Of a DNA stretch of 40,510 bases, positions 1 to 8,096 are shown piece by piece. A program made the position numbers and the translations under genes. The DNA comes from an uncultured Oscillospiraceae bacterium (GTDB lineage Bacteria; Bacillota; Clostridia; Oscillospirales; Ruminococcaceae). Where the stretch lies: assembly GCA_949745795.1 (NCBI GenBank), contig CATKAZ010000076.1:1-40510 (forward strand), in the 5' to 3' direction. The notes beneath the pieces were generated by a model, which was not told the origin of the DNA, searched no databases, and was given only the letters and a program-made list of their open reading frames with translations. The first letter of the stretch is position 1; each line of letters begins with the position of its first letter.

Positions 1-1
1 T

Positions 2-1837
2 GCTCAGGAGAATGCTGATAAGTTTGCAGATAATTCAGGTGCAGTAGTTATTCCTGAATCAGGAAATAAGGTTCCGGATATTCTTGACGAAGCAGCTGTT
101 GAACTTGACTGGATGATGGATATGGTTGTAAAGTCTAATGAAAAGACTTGGGGCAAGTATGCTGGACTCGTTTACCATAAACTTCATGACCATAAGTGGA
201 CTGGTCTTGCTACAAGACCTTGGAACTATGATGGTCCTAAGGATCAAGGCGGATGGGAAACTGTAAGAATTGTTAAGCCTCCTACGTTTGCAGCTACTTT
301 AAACTTTGTTGCATGTGCAGCTCAGGCAGCACGTCTTTGGGAACCATATGATTCTGCAAAGGCTGCTGAATATCTTGAAGCAGCAAAAACAAGTTATGCA
401 GCATATAAGAAGCATTTCTATGAGTATACTGATGCTGAAGCTTCAAATCCAACATCATTGTATGCTCCTTTGGATCAGGCTATCGGCGGCGGTGCTTACG
501 GTGACACTGAAGTTAAGGATGATGCTTATTGGGCAGCTTGTGAGCTTTATGCTGCAACAGGCGATGCTGAATACTATAATGATCTTAGTGGTTATTCAGA
601 AGCATTCCAAGTTGTTTCATACCTTGAAGGCGGCGAGAATAAAGGTTCATTCGGATCATTTAACTGGGGAAATACTGCTTCATGCGGTTCACTTTCACTT
701 TATCTGAATGAAGATAATGCAAAGCTCAAAAACCTTACATCAGAAAATAAAACTTCTATTACTGATTCAATTAAGGCTGCTGCTAGTAAATATGTAAATA
801 AAGAAAAAGAACAGGGTTATGGTATTCCTTATGAGGGCACAACATATACTGATCCTGTAAATCTGCCGGCAGATCTTGAAATTAATGGTTTTGAATGGGG
901 TTCAAACTCATTTGTTATCAATAATGCAATGATAATGGCATATGCTTATGATGTTACTAAAGATGTTACTTATATGAACGGTGTAACAACTGCTATGGAC
1001 TATATTTTAGGTAATAACCCACTTTCTGTTTCATATGTAACAGGCTATGGTTCATATGCAATTTCTAGACCTCATCATAGATATTGGTCTAACGAACTTG
1101 ACAAGACATTACCAATGGCTCCAGATGGTATATTGTCTGGTGGTCCTAATGCAGGTCTTCAGGATCCTTATGTTCGTGCGTTTGGATTTGTTCCTGGTGA
1201 TCCTGAAAATCCGTCAGAAAGATGCTACGTTGACTCAATTGAAGCATGGTCAACTAACGAAGTTACAATTAACTGGAATGCACCATTTGCTTGGGTTGTT
1301 TCATTCCTTCAGGATGAAGCTGCTAACGTTAGCACAGAAGGTGAGCTTGTTGTAACACCTTCTAAGGTTGAAGTTGAAGTTGGTAAGACTGAAACATTAA
1401 AGCCGACAATTGATGGTAAAGAAGTTGATGCAACTTATGAATCAAGTGATGAATCTGTTGTAAAGGTTGATGCTAACGGTACAATTACTGGTATTGGTGA
1501 AGGTACTGCTACAATTACTGTAACATCTGGTGATAAGACAGCAACAGTTACAGTTACAGTTACTAATTCTACTACAGATGAAACTACACCAAGTTATACT
1601 GGAAATGAGAAGGTTAAGTATGGTGATGTTAACGTAGATGGTTTTGTTAACTCTACTGACGTTGTTGTTCTCAATAAATATTTGTTAAGTAAAACAAAAT
1701 ATGCTCTTGTTTCAGATGTAGCTCTTGAAAATGCAAATTGCGTATATGACGAATTTATTGATTCTAAGGATTCAATGGCAATTGTTAATTTTGTTTTAGA
1801 ATTTATTACTGAAGATGAACTTGGTCCTCAAGAATAA
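2..1837 (+). CDS. Cellulosomal glycoside hydrolase family 9 (endoglucanase), 5'-truncated, with Ig-like domain and dockerin
   Basis: The reading frame is open from base 2, so the N-terminus (signal peptide and the catalytic-base Asp region) lies outside the window. What remains is the C-terminal half or more of a GH9 catalytic domain: PDILDEAAVELDWMM, the substrate-cleft motif GYGSYAISRPHHRYW, and STNEVTINWNAPFAW, whose Glu (about residue 420 of the visible part) is the family's catalytic acid. A bacterial Ig-like (Big_2) domain follows (GELVVTPSKVEVEVGKTETL to TVTVTV), then a type I dockerin. The first Ca loop, GDVNVDGFVNSTD, is canonical. The second, NCVYDEFIDSKD, is degenerate: Val at position 3 and Glu at position 6. 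By family knowledge this is an exported beta-1,4-glucanase that docks onto a scaffoldin cohesin. It ends at a strong terminator and is the last gene of its transcript. Endo versus processive mode cannot be told without the N-terminus. Confidence 0.93.
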   Translation, partial: AQENADKFADNSGAVVIPESGNKVPDILDEAAVELDWMMDMVVKSNEKTWGKYAGLVYHKLHDHKWTGLATRPWNYDGPKDQGGWETVRIVKPPTFAATLNFVACAAQAARLWEPYDSAKAAEYLEAAKTSYAAYKKHFYEYTDAEASNPTSLYAPLDQAIGGGAYGDTEVKDDAYWAACELYAATGDAEYYNDLSGYSEAFQVVSYLEGGENKGSFGSFNWGNTASCGSLSLYLNEDNAKLKNLTSENKTSITDSIKAAASKYVNKEKEQGYGIPYEGTTYTDPVNLPADLEINGFEWGSNSFVINNAMIMAYAYDVTKDVTYMNGVTTAMDYILGNNPLSVSYVTGYGSYAISRPHHRYWSNELDKTLPMAPDGILSGGPNAGLQDPYVRAFGFVPGDPENPSERCYVDSIEAWSTNEVTINWNAPFAWVVSFLQDEAANVSTEGELVVTPSKVEVEVGKTETLKPTIDGKEVDATYESSDESVVKVDANGTITGIGEGTATITVTSGDKTATVTVTVTNSTTDETTPSYTGNEKVKYGDVNVDGFVNSTDVVVLNKYLLSKTKYALVSDVALENANCVYDEFIDSKDSMAIVNFVLEFITEDELGPQE

Positions 1838-1858
1838 ATATTAATTATTAAATAAAAA

Positions 1859-1885
1859 CCCGATGAATTATTCATCGGGTTTTTT
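1859..1885 (+). terminator. Rho-independent terminator of the GH9 gene
   Basis: A perfect 9-bp stem CCCGATGAA / TTCATCGGG with a 3-nt loop is followed by a run of six T. It starts 21 bp after the GH9 stop codon. Confidence 0.9.
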
Positions 1886-1900
1886 GTTGAAGATAAAAAT

Positions 1901-1929
1901 AAAGAGCTAATGTTTTTCATTAGCTCTTT
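1901..1929 (-). terminator. Rho-independent terminator of the aro operon (minus strand)
   Basis: A perfect 12-bp stem (AAAGAGCTAATG, 5-nt loop, CATTAGCTCTTT) is followed on the minus strand by ATTTTTATC. The hairpin overlaps the last two bases of the stop codon of the DUF4364 gene (1928-1930), so the stop codon is part of the stem. Confidence 0.85.
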
Positions 1930-2512
1930 ATAAATCTTCTGGATTAAATGTTTCCTCTTCATTATTTAAAGCAAAATTCAAAATTTTACTATAAAATCCT
2001 GTTGGATTAATCATTATGTTTTTTCCTAGTAATTCAGCTTGACTTAAATCTGGGGCAAATAATTTTAAATCCATTAAATCATCGCCAATATCAAGACAAC
2101 GACAGTGAACGTAATATCCTTTATCAAGTTTTATATAGTCAATTTTTACTTCATTTTGATATTTAATTTGTGCAAAGTATTTTAAAGCCGCCTGAACAAT
2201 TTTATCTCGGTATGATTTTGGTACGTATCCTCGTAATGTTTTTGCGCAATCTTTTCCTTTATCAGTAAGTTCATAGATTTTTACATTATTACCATTATTT
2301 ACACTTATTGATTTATTTTTTATAAGGTAATCTATAGCATCTTGATAAAAAAAATAATTTATAATTTCAGTACCTACTGCTATATCATACAGTTGCTCAG
2401 AATCAATTGGCTTATTAATTCTATATAATAAATAGCATAAAAGAATTTTTACTGTCTGAATATCTTTTAGTTCCGGAGATGCTGCTTCAGACATTTTTGA
2501 GTAATTTTCCAT
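1928..2512 (-). CDS. DUF4364 family protein (winged-helix-like)
   Basis: 194 aa, and the whole length matches what I recall of the Firmicutes DUF4364 family: an N-terminal helical/winged-helix region (DIQTVKILLCYLLYRINKPI, YELTDKGKDCAKTL, the latter resembling a PadR/MarR-type wing) and a C-terminal alpha/beta part. Molecular function is unknown; the helix-turn-helix-like N-terminus suggests DNA binding (inference). ATG start with an AAGGTG Shine-Dalgarno site 7 nt upstream. It lies 11 bp after the aroC stop codon, so it is the last gene of the aro operon. No membrane segment or signal peptide. Confidence 0.75.
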   Translation of the reverse strand: MENYSKMSEAASPELKDIQTVKILLCYLLYRINKPIDSEQLYDIAVGTEIINYFFYQDAIDYLIKNKSISVNNGNNVKIYELTDKGKDCAKTLRGYVPKSYRDKIVQAALKYFAQIKYQNEVKIDYIKLDKGYYVHCRCLDIGDDLMDLKLFAPDLSQAELLGKNIMINPTGFYSKILNFALNNEEETFNPEDL

Positions 2513-2523
2513 TATTTTTCACC

Positions 2524-3618
2524 TTATGCAAAATTTGGATAGTCGAGCATATGTGACAGTATTCCTATATTGACAGCTGCTTCAACACAAGGAACAGCTC
2601 TAGGTACAATACATGGATCATGTCTTCCTTTAATATCAAGAACATCATTTTGCATATTACCATAATCAATGGTATTTTGAGGTTTTGAAATAGAAGGAGT
2701 AGGTTTAATAGCTACTCTTAAAGTAATAGGCATTCCCGAAGAAATACCACCGAGTATTCCACCATGATTATTAGTTTTTGTTTTTACATGACCCTTTTCG
2801 TCAATATAAAAATCGTCATTATTTTGGCTTCCAACCATTTTTGCAGTTAAAAATCCTGCACCGAATTCTAAACCTTTTACAGCTGGGATACCAAATATTA
2901 ATTGTGCTAAAGTATTTTCTAAACCGTCAAAGATTGGAGATCCAATGCCTGCCGGAACATTAACACTTGCGCATTCAATAATTCCTCCAAGTGATTCACA
3001 ACCTTTGCGAGCCTTTTGTATATCATCAAACATAATTTCACCTTGTTCATCATCTATAACAGGGAAATGTTTATATCTAATTGCAAGAATATCTTCCTTG
3101 TTTACATTTGTTCTGTCAAATTCTTTATCTTTAATATTGTGAATTTCAGCTATATGGGCACCGGTATAAATACCTCTTCTTTCGAGAATTTGGGCACAAA
3201 CAGCACCGGCAAAAACTAAAGGTGCTGTAAGTCTGCCGGAAAAGTGACCGCCGCCTCTTACATCATTAAAACCTTTATACCTGACAGCACCAGTATAATC
3301 TGCATGACCGGGTCTGGCAAGTTTAGAAATGTTAGAATAATCTTGTGATCTAGTATCAGTATTTTTTATAAAAGCACATAGCGGAGTACCTGTTGTTTTA
3401 TTGTTAAACATACCAGACATTATTTGCGGCAAATCTTTTTCACTACGCATGGTAGTCGTTCCATCCTTTTTCGGAGCACGTCTTGCCATAAAACGTCCTA
3501 ATTCTTCGATATTTATATATTCTCCTGGAGGAAGATTATCCATTACTACACCAATTGCAGGTCCATGAGATTCCCCGAAAATTGAAATAGAAATACGATT
3601 ATTCCACAGTGAAGACAT
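2524..3618 (-). CDS. aroC: Chorismate synthase
   Basis: 364 aa, normal length. Converts 5-enolpyruvylshikimate-3-phosphate to chorismate with reduced FMN, the last shikimate-pathway step. Family motifs are visible: GESHGPAIGVVMDNLPPGE near the N-terminus, RPGHADYTGAVRYK, RGGGHFSGRLTAPLVFAGAV, GGILGGISSGMPI and GRHDPCIVPRAVPCVEA at the C-terminus. The start ATG has an AGGAGG site and lies inside the 3' end of aroA; the genes overlap by 20 bp in different frames, so translation is probably coupled. Third aro gene in the order aroB-aroA-aroC. Confidence 0.97.
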   Translation of the reverse strand: MSSLWNNRISISIFGESHGPAIGVVMDNLPPGEYINIEELGRFMARRAPKKDGTTTMRSEKDLPQIMSGMFNNKTTGTPLCAFIKNTDTRSQDYSNISKLARPGHADYTGAVRYKGFNDVRGGGHFSGRLTAPLVFAGAVCAQILERRGIYTGAHIAEIHNIKDKEFDRTNVNKEDILAIRYKHFPVIDDEQGEIMFDDIQKARKGCESLGGIIECASVNVPAGIGSPIFDGLENTLAQLIFGIPAVKGLEFGAGFLTAKMVGSQNNDDFYIDEKGHVKTKTNNHGGILGGISSGMPITLRVAIKPTPSISKPQNTIDYGNMQNDVLDIKGRHDPCIVPRAVPCVEAAVNIGILSHMLDYPNFA

Positions 3619-4831
3619 TAATAATTCCTCCTAAATTTTGATAGTCTTTAAAAAAGCTCGGATATGATTTTTCAACTGAATCTGCGTTTTTTATAATAAC
3701 CGGTTCAGAACATATTGTTGCAGCAATTGCTGCTGACATTGCAATTCTGTGGTCGCCAAAACTGTCTGTAATACCGCCCTTGAGTTTTGAATGTTTTATT
3801 ATTAAACCGTCATTTTTTACAGTTATATTACCTCCGAGATCATTCAACACCGCTGCAGTAGTTTCTAATCTGTCACTTTCCTTAATTTTTAACCGTTCTG
3901 CTCCATAAATTAGTGACTTATCGGTACAGAATGTACCAAGTACACCCAAAATAGGAACCAAATCAGGTATATTTACTGCATTTACTGAAAAACCTATAGG
4001 TTCATTATTTTTATTATAACATAACTGGTCTATAATTTCAACAATTTTCTTATCACCTTGAGAACTGATTTCAGTAAGATTATTTAATTTTATATTATTT
4101 CCAAGTATATTAGCTACATAAAAAAAGGCGGCTTGAGAATAATCTCCTTCAATAACAGTATTTTGTGAAATATAAGTCTGATTACCCTTAATAAAATATC
4201 CATTGTTAGTTTCCAGAATTTCAATACCGAAAGTATTAAGACACTTAATTGTCATATCAGCGTAGGGTTTGGATTCCAAATCAGATGTCATTATAATTTC
4301 AGAATCACCATTTAAAAGTGGAAGAGCAAACAACATACCGGTAATAAATTGAGAGGATATATTACCTTCTAATTTAAATTTACCGGGTTTTAGTTGACCG
4401 GTCATGGTAAAGGGCATAGTATTATCATACTCAAAAGTTATGCCGTTTTTTGTAAGTTCACGTATATATGGAGAAATTGGTCTTTCCGGAAGTCGTCCCT
4501 GACCGATAAAAGTTGAATTAATACCCAGTGCTGCAGTTATTGGAATTAAGAATCTTAAAGTTGAACCGCTTTCACAACAATCAATATCTGCATTATTCGG
4601 TATATGATTTATGCCATTGACAGTAACACAATCATTATTAATTTGAATATCTGCACCCATGGCTTTTAAAGCATCAATGGTTGCATAGATATCCCTTGAA
4701 AAGGTAATGTTTGAAATTTTAGATACACCTTTTGACAATGAAGCACAAATTAACATTCTGTGTGTCATACTTTTAGATGACGGAATATTAACAGTTCCTT
4801 TTAATTTTGTAGGAGTAATTTTAATATCCAT
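3599..4831 (-). CDS. aroA: 3-phosphoshikimate 1-carboxyvinyltransferase (EPSP synthase)
   Basis: 410 aa, normal for a monofunctional EPSP synthase. Transfers enolpyruvyl from PEP to shikimate-3-phosphate. Motifs: PSSKSMTHRMLI near the N-terminus (substrate-binding Lys/Ser), CESGSTLRFLIP, ERLKIKESDRLETTA and SFGDHRIAMSAAIA at the C-terminus. In the glyphosate-site region around residues 83-95 it reads CESGSTLRF rather than the E. coli-type GNAGTAMRP, which points to a class II-like enzyme (inference, check by alignment). AAAGGA Shine-Dalgarno site. 13 bp downstream of aroB and overlapping aroC by 20 bp. Confidence 0.96.
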   Translation of the reverse strand: MDIKITPTKLKGTVNIPSSKSMTHRMLICASLSKGVSKISNITFSRDIYATIDALKAMGADIQINNDCVTVNGINHIPNNADIDCCESGSTLRFLIPITAALGINSTFIGQGRLPERPISPYIRELTKNGITFEYDNTMPFTMTGQLKPGKFKLEGNISSQFITGMLFALPLLNGDSEIIMTSDLESKPYADMTIKCLNTFGIEILETNNGYFIKGNQTYISQNTVIEGDYSQAAFFYVANILGNNIKLNNLTEISSQGDKKIVEIIDQLCYNKNNEPIGFSVNAVNIPDLVPILGVLGTFCTDKSLIYGAERLKIKESDRLETTAAVLNDLGGNITVKNDGLIIKHSKLKGGITDSFGDHRIAMSAAIAATICSEPVIIKNADSVEKSYPSFFKDYQNLGGIINVFTVE

Positions 4832-4844
4832 AGAATTTTCCTTT

Positions 4845-5888
4845 TTAGTTTAAAATAAATTTTTCAAATTCAGTAATACAAACTTTATGAATGGATGCCT
4901 GACCGATTTTTTTGCAAAGAATATAATTGATATAGTTGCTTTCACGCTTTTTATCATTTGCACATAGTTTAAGAAGTTCACTAATAGGAGCATTACAGTA
5001 GTGGGGTAGGTTATAAGCATTAACACAGTTAATAAGTTTGTCTAAAACATTTTTTTCACAGCCTTTTTCTGTAATCATGCACATTCCTATAGCAACAGCA
5101 CTTCCATGTGTATATGTCTGATAATTGTAATAACTTTCTATAGCGTGTCCGATGGTGTGTCCGAAATTCAGAATCATTCTTTCTCCGGTATCAAATTCGT
5201 CATTTTCGACAACGTCACGTTTTATTGATATGCTTTTATACACTATATCATCAATTATTTCATTTACATTTTCCAGCTTATGTGATGCAATTAATTCAAA
5301 AAGTTCAGCATCACGTATCATTCCATATTTAATTGCTTCAGCCATGCCATCAGACATTATTTCATCAGAAAGAGTAGATAAAACGTTTGAATCGCATATA
5401 ACACACTTTGGTTGCTTGAATGCTCCAACAAGATTTTTTCCGCAAGGTAAGTCTATTGCTGTTTTACCTCCGACAGAAGAATCTATTTGTGCCAAAAGGG
5501 TAGTAGGAATTTGTATATAATCAATACCTCTTAGAAATGTAGCGGCAGCAAATCCCGTTATATCTCCTACAACTCCGCCGCCAAGAGCGATAATACAGTC
5601 GGAACGTGTAATATTATTTTCACAAAGAAAAGTATATATTTGATTAAGCGTTTCAATTGATTTTGAAGCTTCACCGGCGGGAAATACAAATTTAGATACA
5701 GTGAATCCATTTTTTTGTAATGAAGTTTCAATAGTATCATAGTATAGTTTATCAACAATATTATCTGAAATCACGGCAATTTTACGTGTTTTAACTATAT
5801 TTGCAATAATATCACCGCAATTTTTTGTCAAACCTCTTTCAATATAAATATCATAAGAAGTACTTGTTCGAACTTTAATTTTTTTCAT
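4845..5888 (-). CDS. aroB: 3-dehydroquinate synthase
   Basis: 347 aa. NAD- and metal-dependent cyclisation of DAHP to 3-dehydroquinate, step 2 of the shikimate pathway. Motifs: LGGGVVGDITGFAAATFLRG (NAD binding), IPTTLLAQIDSSVGGKTAID, MAEAIKYGMI and LNFGHTIGHAIE (metal-binding His). I place the start at the ATG at 5888; a TTG two codons upstream (5894) sits closer to the AAGGA site (5 nt) and could be used instead. First of the three overlapping or closely spaced aro genes; aroK and aroE are not in the window. Confidence 0.96.
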   Translation of the reverse strand: MKKIKVRTSTSYDIYIERGLTKNCGDIIANIVKTRKIAVISDNIVDKLYYDTIETSLQKNGFTVSKFVFPAGEASKSIETLNQIYTFLCENNITRSDCIIALGGGVVGDITGFAAATFLRGIDYIQIPTTLLAQIDSSVGGKTAIDLPCGKNLVGAFKQPKCVICDSNVLSTLSDEIMSDGMAEAIKYGMIRDAELFELIASHKLENVNEIIDDIVYKSISIKRDVVENDEFDTGERMILNFGHTIGHAIESYYNYQTYTHGSAVAIGMCMITEKGCEKNVLDKLINCVNAYNLPHYCNAPISELLKLCANDKKRESNYINYILCKKIGQASIHKVCITEFEKFILN

Positions 5889-5960
5889 AAACAAATCAAT
5901 CCTTTTTAGTAATATTATGAGGATAAAGTAAATTTTGGTATAAAATATTAATAATTTATA

Positions 5961-6710
5961 TTACATAAAATCAAATGAGAAAGACTCCTTTTCAAACCAT
6001 TTCCCTTTTTCTGCCTGTTCAGGAGTAAACCATCTTTCTCCGTTGATATAAAGATCATCATCTTTCCATTCAATTTTTACTTCTGTCAAAGGTCTTTTTA
6101 CACATAATTTTCTATCATATCCTTTAACCTTATATGTTACGGATTTTTTTACAATATCCATATCATTAGGTTCAAGCATAACAGTAGTGCTTCCATTTGA
6201 ACTGTCTGTTGTATTAATAACCTCATATCTATATTTACCAGATGGTGACGTACCTTCTTCTATAGTTTTTTTAATAGCGGGAGATGCAAGATATGAAGTA
6301 AAAATAAAGTATGCAAGTGAAGATAGAATGTAAATCAACAGAAATACTGTACCCAAAAGTGTTTTTGTACCCTCATTAGCACCACTGGCAAAAAATATCA
6401 CTACAGCACATACAGCAAGGGGGATAATCATTTCCCATGATCCAAGACACATAAGTATGATTGGAAGGAGTGCTGGAATCATAATAAAACTTGCAAGTTT
6501 TGTCGCAAATTGTTTTCTTGAATAAATCATTAAAATCATTGCAACAATAGAAATTGATGATAGATATGCACAAAACATTATCGGTTTTTGAATAATTACT
6601 TCATAAAAAATTGACCGAAATGACAGTACACATAAATAAATAGCATAAAATAATCCCAAAACAGAAGCAATTCGTTTTGTCCAAATGTTGGAAAGTATAT
6701 CGAACTTCAT
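5961..6710 (-). CDS. Membrane protein with C-terminal DUF5412-like extracellular domain
   Basis: 249 aa. The first ~140 residues hold four to five hydrophobic segments (VLGLFYAIYLCVLSF, PIMFCAYLSSISIVAMILMI, FIMIPALLPIILMCL, IIPLAVCAVVIFFA, TVFLLIYILSSLAYFIF). The rest is a soluble domain starting SPSGKYRYEVINTTDSSNG and ending KDDDLYINGERW. A domain with a 'YSPSGKYRYE ... W..D.L.ING' pattern resembles DUF5412, a small Gram-positive domain of unknown function; this assignment is by pattern only. Start ATG with an AAGGAG site. It is 72 bp upstream of aroB in the same direction, so it may head the aro operon transcript. No known enzymatic motif. Confidence 0.6.
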   Translation of the reverse strand: MKFDILSNIWTKRIASVLGLFYAIYLCVLSFRSIFYEVIIQKPIMFCAYLSSISIVAMILMIYSRKQFATKLASFIMIPALLPIILMCLGSWEMIIPLAVCAVVIFFASGANEGTKTLLGTVFLLIYILSSLAYFIFTSYLASPAIKKTIEEGTSPSGKYRYEVINTTDSSNGSTTVMLEPNDMDIVKKSVTYKVKGYDRKLCVKRPLTEVKIEWKDDDLYINGERWFTPEQAEKGKWFEKESFSFDFM

Positions 6711-6738
6711 TTTTGTCTCCTTACAATTATATGTTTAT

Positions 6739-6767
6739 ATTATAATTCTTAAAAATCCAGATGTATA
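6739..6767 (-). promoter_or_regulatory. Probable promoter for the membrane protein-aroBAC operon
   Basis: On the minus strand a perfect TATAAT (6739-6744) lies 17 bp from TATACA (6762-6767), a weak -35. The -35 overlaps the 10-bp palindrome ATGTATACAT (6761-6770), a possible operator. Only the -10 is convincing. Confidence 0.4.
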
Positions 6768-6818
6768 CATTATATCATTATTTTTGAATGCTGGCAAGTA
6801 TAAAAACGGAAAATGTTG

Positions 6819-6846
6819 TTGCAAATTTCAAAAAAAGTGATATAAT
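6819..6846 (+). promoter_or_regulatory. Sigma-A-type promoter for the TVP38-family gene
   Basis: TTGCAA (6819-6824), 16-bp spacer, TATAAT (6841-6846) with TGA just before the -10. It lies 66 bp upstream of the start codon. Confidence 0.6.
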
Positions 6847-6912
6847 TAAATAAAGAATATAAAAAAGTATAAAAATCGTGTAATTTTAAGAAATTTTATT
6901 TGAGGAATTAAA

Positions 6913-7599
6913 ATGACTAAAAGAAAGAAAATTTTTAGAATTATTATTTTATCCTGCTTGATAATCCTATGTCTATTACTGACATGGTTTGTTATTATTC
7001 CGTTTATAAAGGAATTATCAACAGATGAAGGCAGAATCTTTATTGAGCAAAAGGTAGAAAGTTTTGGTGTTTTTGCTCCCTTATTATTTATACTTTTGGA
7101 AATAACGCAAATAATACTGGCTCTGATTCCGGGCGGACCTGTTGAAATGATAGGCGGAGTTTTATTTGGAGCAATTTGGGGATTAGTCTTATGTGAGATT
7201 GGGATATTTTTAGCTACAGTTGTTATATATAATCTTGTAAAAAGGTTTGGAAGACCCCTTGTAAATGCATTTGTATCAGAGGAGAAATTTAAAAAATTCA
7301 AATTTCTTCACGATGAAAAGAAACTGGAGTTAATTGTGTTTATAATTCTAATGATTCCCGGAACACCTAAAGATGTTATTACGTATATGACGTCTTTAAC
7401 TGATATTAAACCCTATAGATTTTATTTACTTGCAACAGTTGCCAGAATACCTGCGGTTACTTCACTTACTTTGATGGGCTCAACTCTTAGTGAAGGGAAA
7501 CCTATTATGACAGTAATAATATTTTTAATTACTGCTGCAATAGGCATAACCGGAATTTTTCTTAACAATTATATAACAGCAAAAAGAAACAATAAATAA
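6913..7599 (+). CDS. TVP38/TMEM64 (DedA-superfamily) membrane protein
   Basis: 228 aa with about five to six hydrophobic segments. The core ALIPGGPVEMIGGVLFGAIW is the typical TVP38/TMEM64 (SNARE-associated, VTT domain) signature, and FIILMIPGTPKDVITYMTSL matches the second conserved re-entrant segment ('F.RL.P..P.D...Y'). Members of the DedA/VTT superfamily are thought to be lipid or lipid-carrier scramblases/flippases of the cytoplasmic membrane; the substrate here is unknown. TGAGGA Shine-Dalgarno, ATG start. Monocistronic: its own promoter upstream and a terminator directly downstream. Confidence 0.85.
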   Translation: MTKRKKIFRIIILSCLIILCLLLTWFVIIPFIKELSTDEGRIFIEQKVESFGVFAPLLFILLEITQIILALIPGGPVEMIGGVLFGAIWGLVLCEIGIFLATVVIYNLVKRFGRPLVNAFVSEEKFKKFKFLHDEKKLELIVFIILMIPGTPKDVITYMTSLTDIKPYRFYLLATVARIPAVTSLTLMGSTLSEGKPIMTVIIFLITAAIGITGIFLNNYITAKRNNK

Positions 7600-7602
7600 A
7601 AA

Positions 7603-7635
7603 AACAGCTCACTAATATAGTGAGCTTTAAATTTC
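7603..7635 (+). terminator. Terminator of the TVP38-family gene
   Basis: 9-bp stem AGCTCACTA (7606-7614) / TAGTGAGCT (7618-7626), loop ATA, flanked by A's on the left and TTAAATTT on the right. Confidence 0.7.
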
Positions 7636-7652
7636 TCTTCATACCATAAAAT

Positions 7653-7687
7653 ATAAATCAGGAGCATATAAAATACTCCTGATTTAT
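7653..7687 (-). terminator. Terminator of rpmB (minus strand)
   Basis: 12-bp perfect stem ATAAATCAGGAG (7653-7664) / CTCCTGATTTAT (7676-7687), followed on the minus strand by ATTTTATGG. It lies 14 bp beyond the rpmB stop. Confidence 0.7.
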
Positions 7688-7700
7688 AAACGGTCAGCAA

Positions 7701-7889
7701 TTAGTTTGCTCTTTCAACCTTACCTGAACGAAGGCATCTTGAACATGCGTAGATATGACAAGGGGTACCCTTAACAATAGCTTTAACACGCTTAACGTTT
7801 GGTTTCCATGTTCTGTTAGTTCTTCTGTGTGAGTGAGAAACCTTGATGCCAAATGTTACACCTTTACCGCAGATTTCACATTTTGCCAT
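7701..7889 (-). CDS. rpmB: 50S ribosomal protein L28, zinc-binding (C+) form
   Basis: 62 aa, the usual length. N-terminus MAKCEICGKGVTFGIKVSHS, followed by RRTNRTWKPNVKRVKA, which is diagnostic of L28. Two CxxC pairs (CEIC near the N-terminus, CSRC near residue 53) form the zinc ribbon of the Zn-dependent paralogue class; there is no evidence in the window for the Cys-free form. AAGGGAGG Shine-Dalgarno. Transcribed alone, with its own terminator. Confidence 0.97.
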   Translation of the reverse strand: MAKCEICGKGVTFGIKVSHSHRRTNRTWKPNVKRVKAIVKGTPCHIYACSRCLRSGKVERAN

Positions 7890-7935
7890 TGACTGAACCT
7901 CCCTTAACTTTACTTAACAAAAAGTCAACGTATAT

Positions 7936-7964
7936 ATTTTATCAGAAAAAACCAAAAAAATCAA
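7936..7964 (-). promoter_or_regulatory. Possible rpmB promoter (minus strand)
   Basis: Minus-strand TTGATT (7959-7964), 17-bp spacer, TAAAAT (7936-7941), about 47 bp upstream of the start codon. The region is A/T-rich, so chance matches are likely. Confidence 0.4.
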
Positions 7965-8022
7965 GTGTTTTTTCAAAAAAATATAAAAAATTTTTTTGAC
8001 AAGGTTTATGATTGATTTTTAC

Positions 8023-8051
8023 TTGAAATTTTTTATGTAATATTGTATAAT
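8023..8051 (+). promoter_or_regulatory. Sigma-A-type promoter for the M50-scpAB operon
   Basis: TTGAAA (8023-8028), 17-bp spacer, TATAAT (8046-8051), 45 bp upstream of the M50 protease start codon. A second TTGACA at 7996 lacks a matching -10. Confidence 0.65.
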
Positions 8052-8096
8052 AAAAAGTAATTATATTTTTGTATTAAAGAAAGAGAGGTAGTTTGT

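Noticed and set aside
6846-7301. 151-codon minus-strand open frame opposite the TVP38-family gene
   Set aside because: Antisense shadow; the plus-strand product has the family motif GGPVEMIGG, promoter, ribosome site and terminator.
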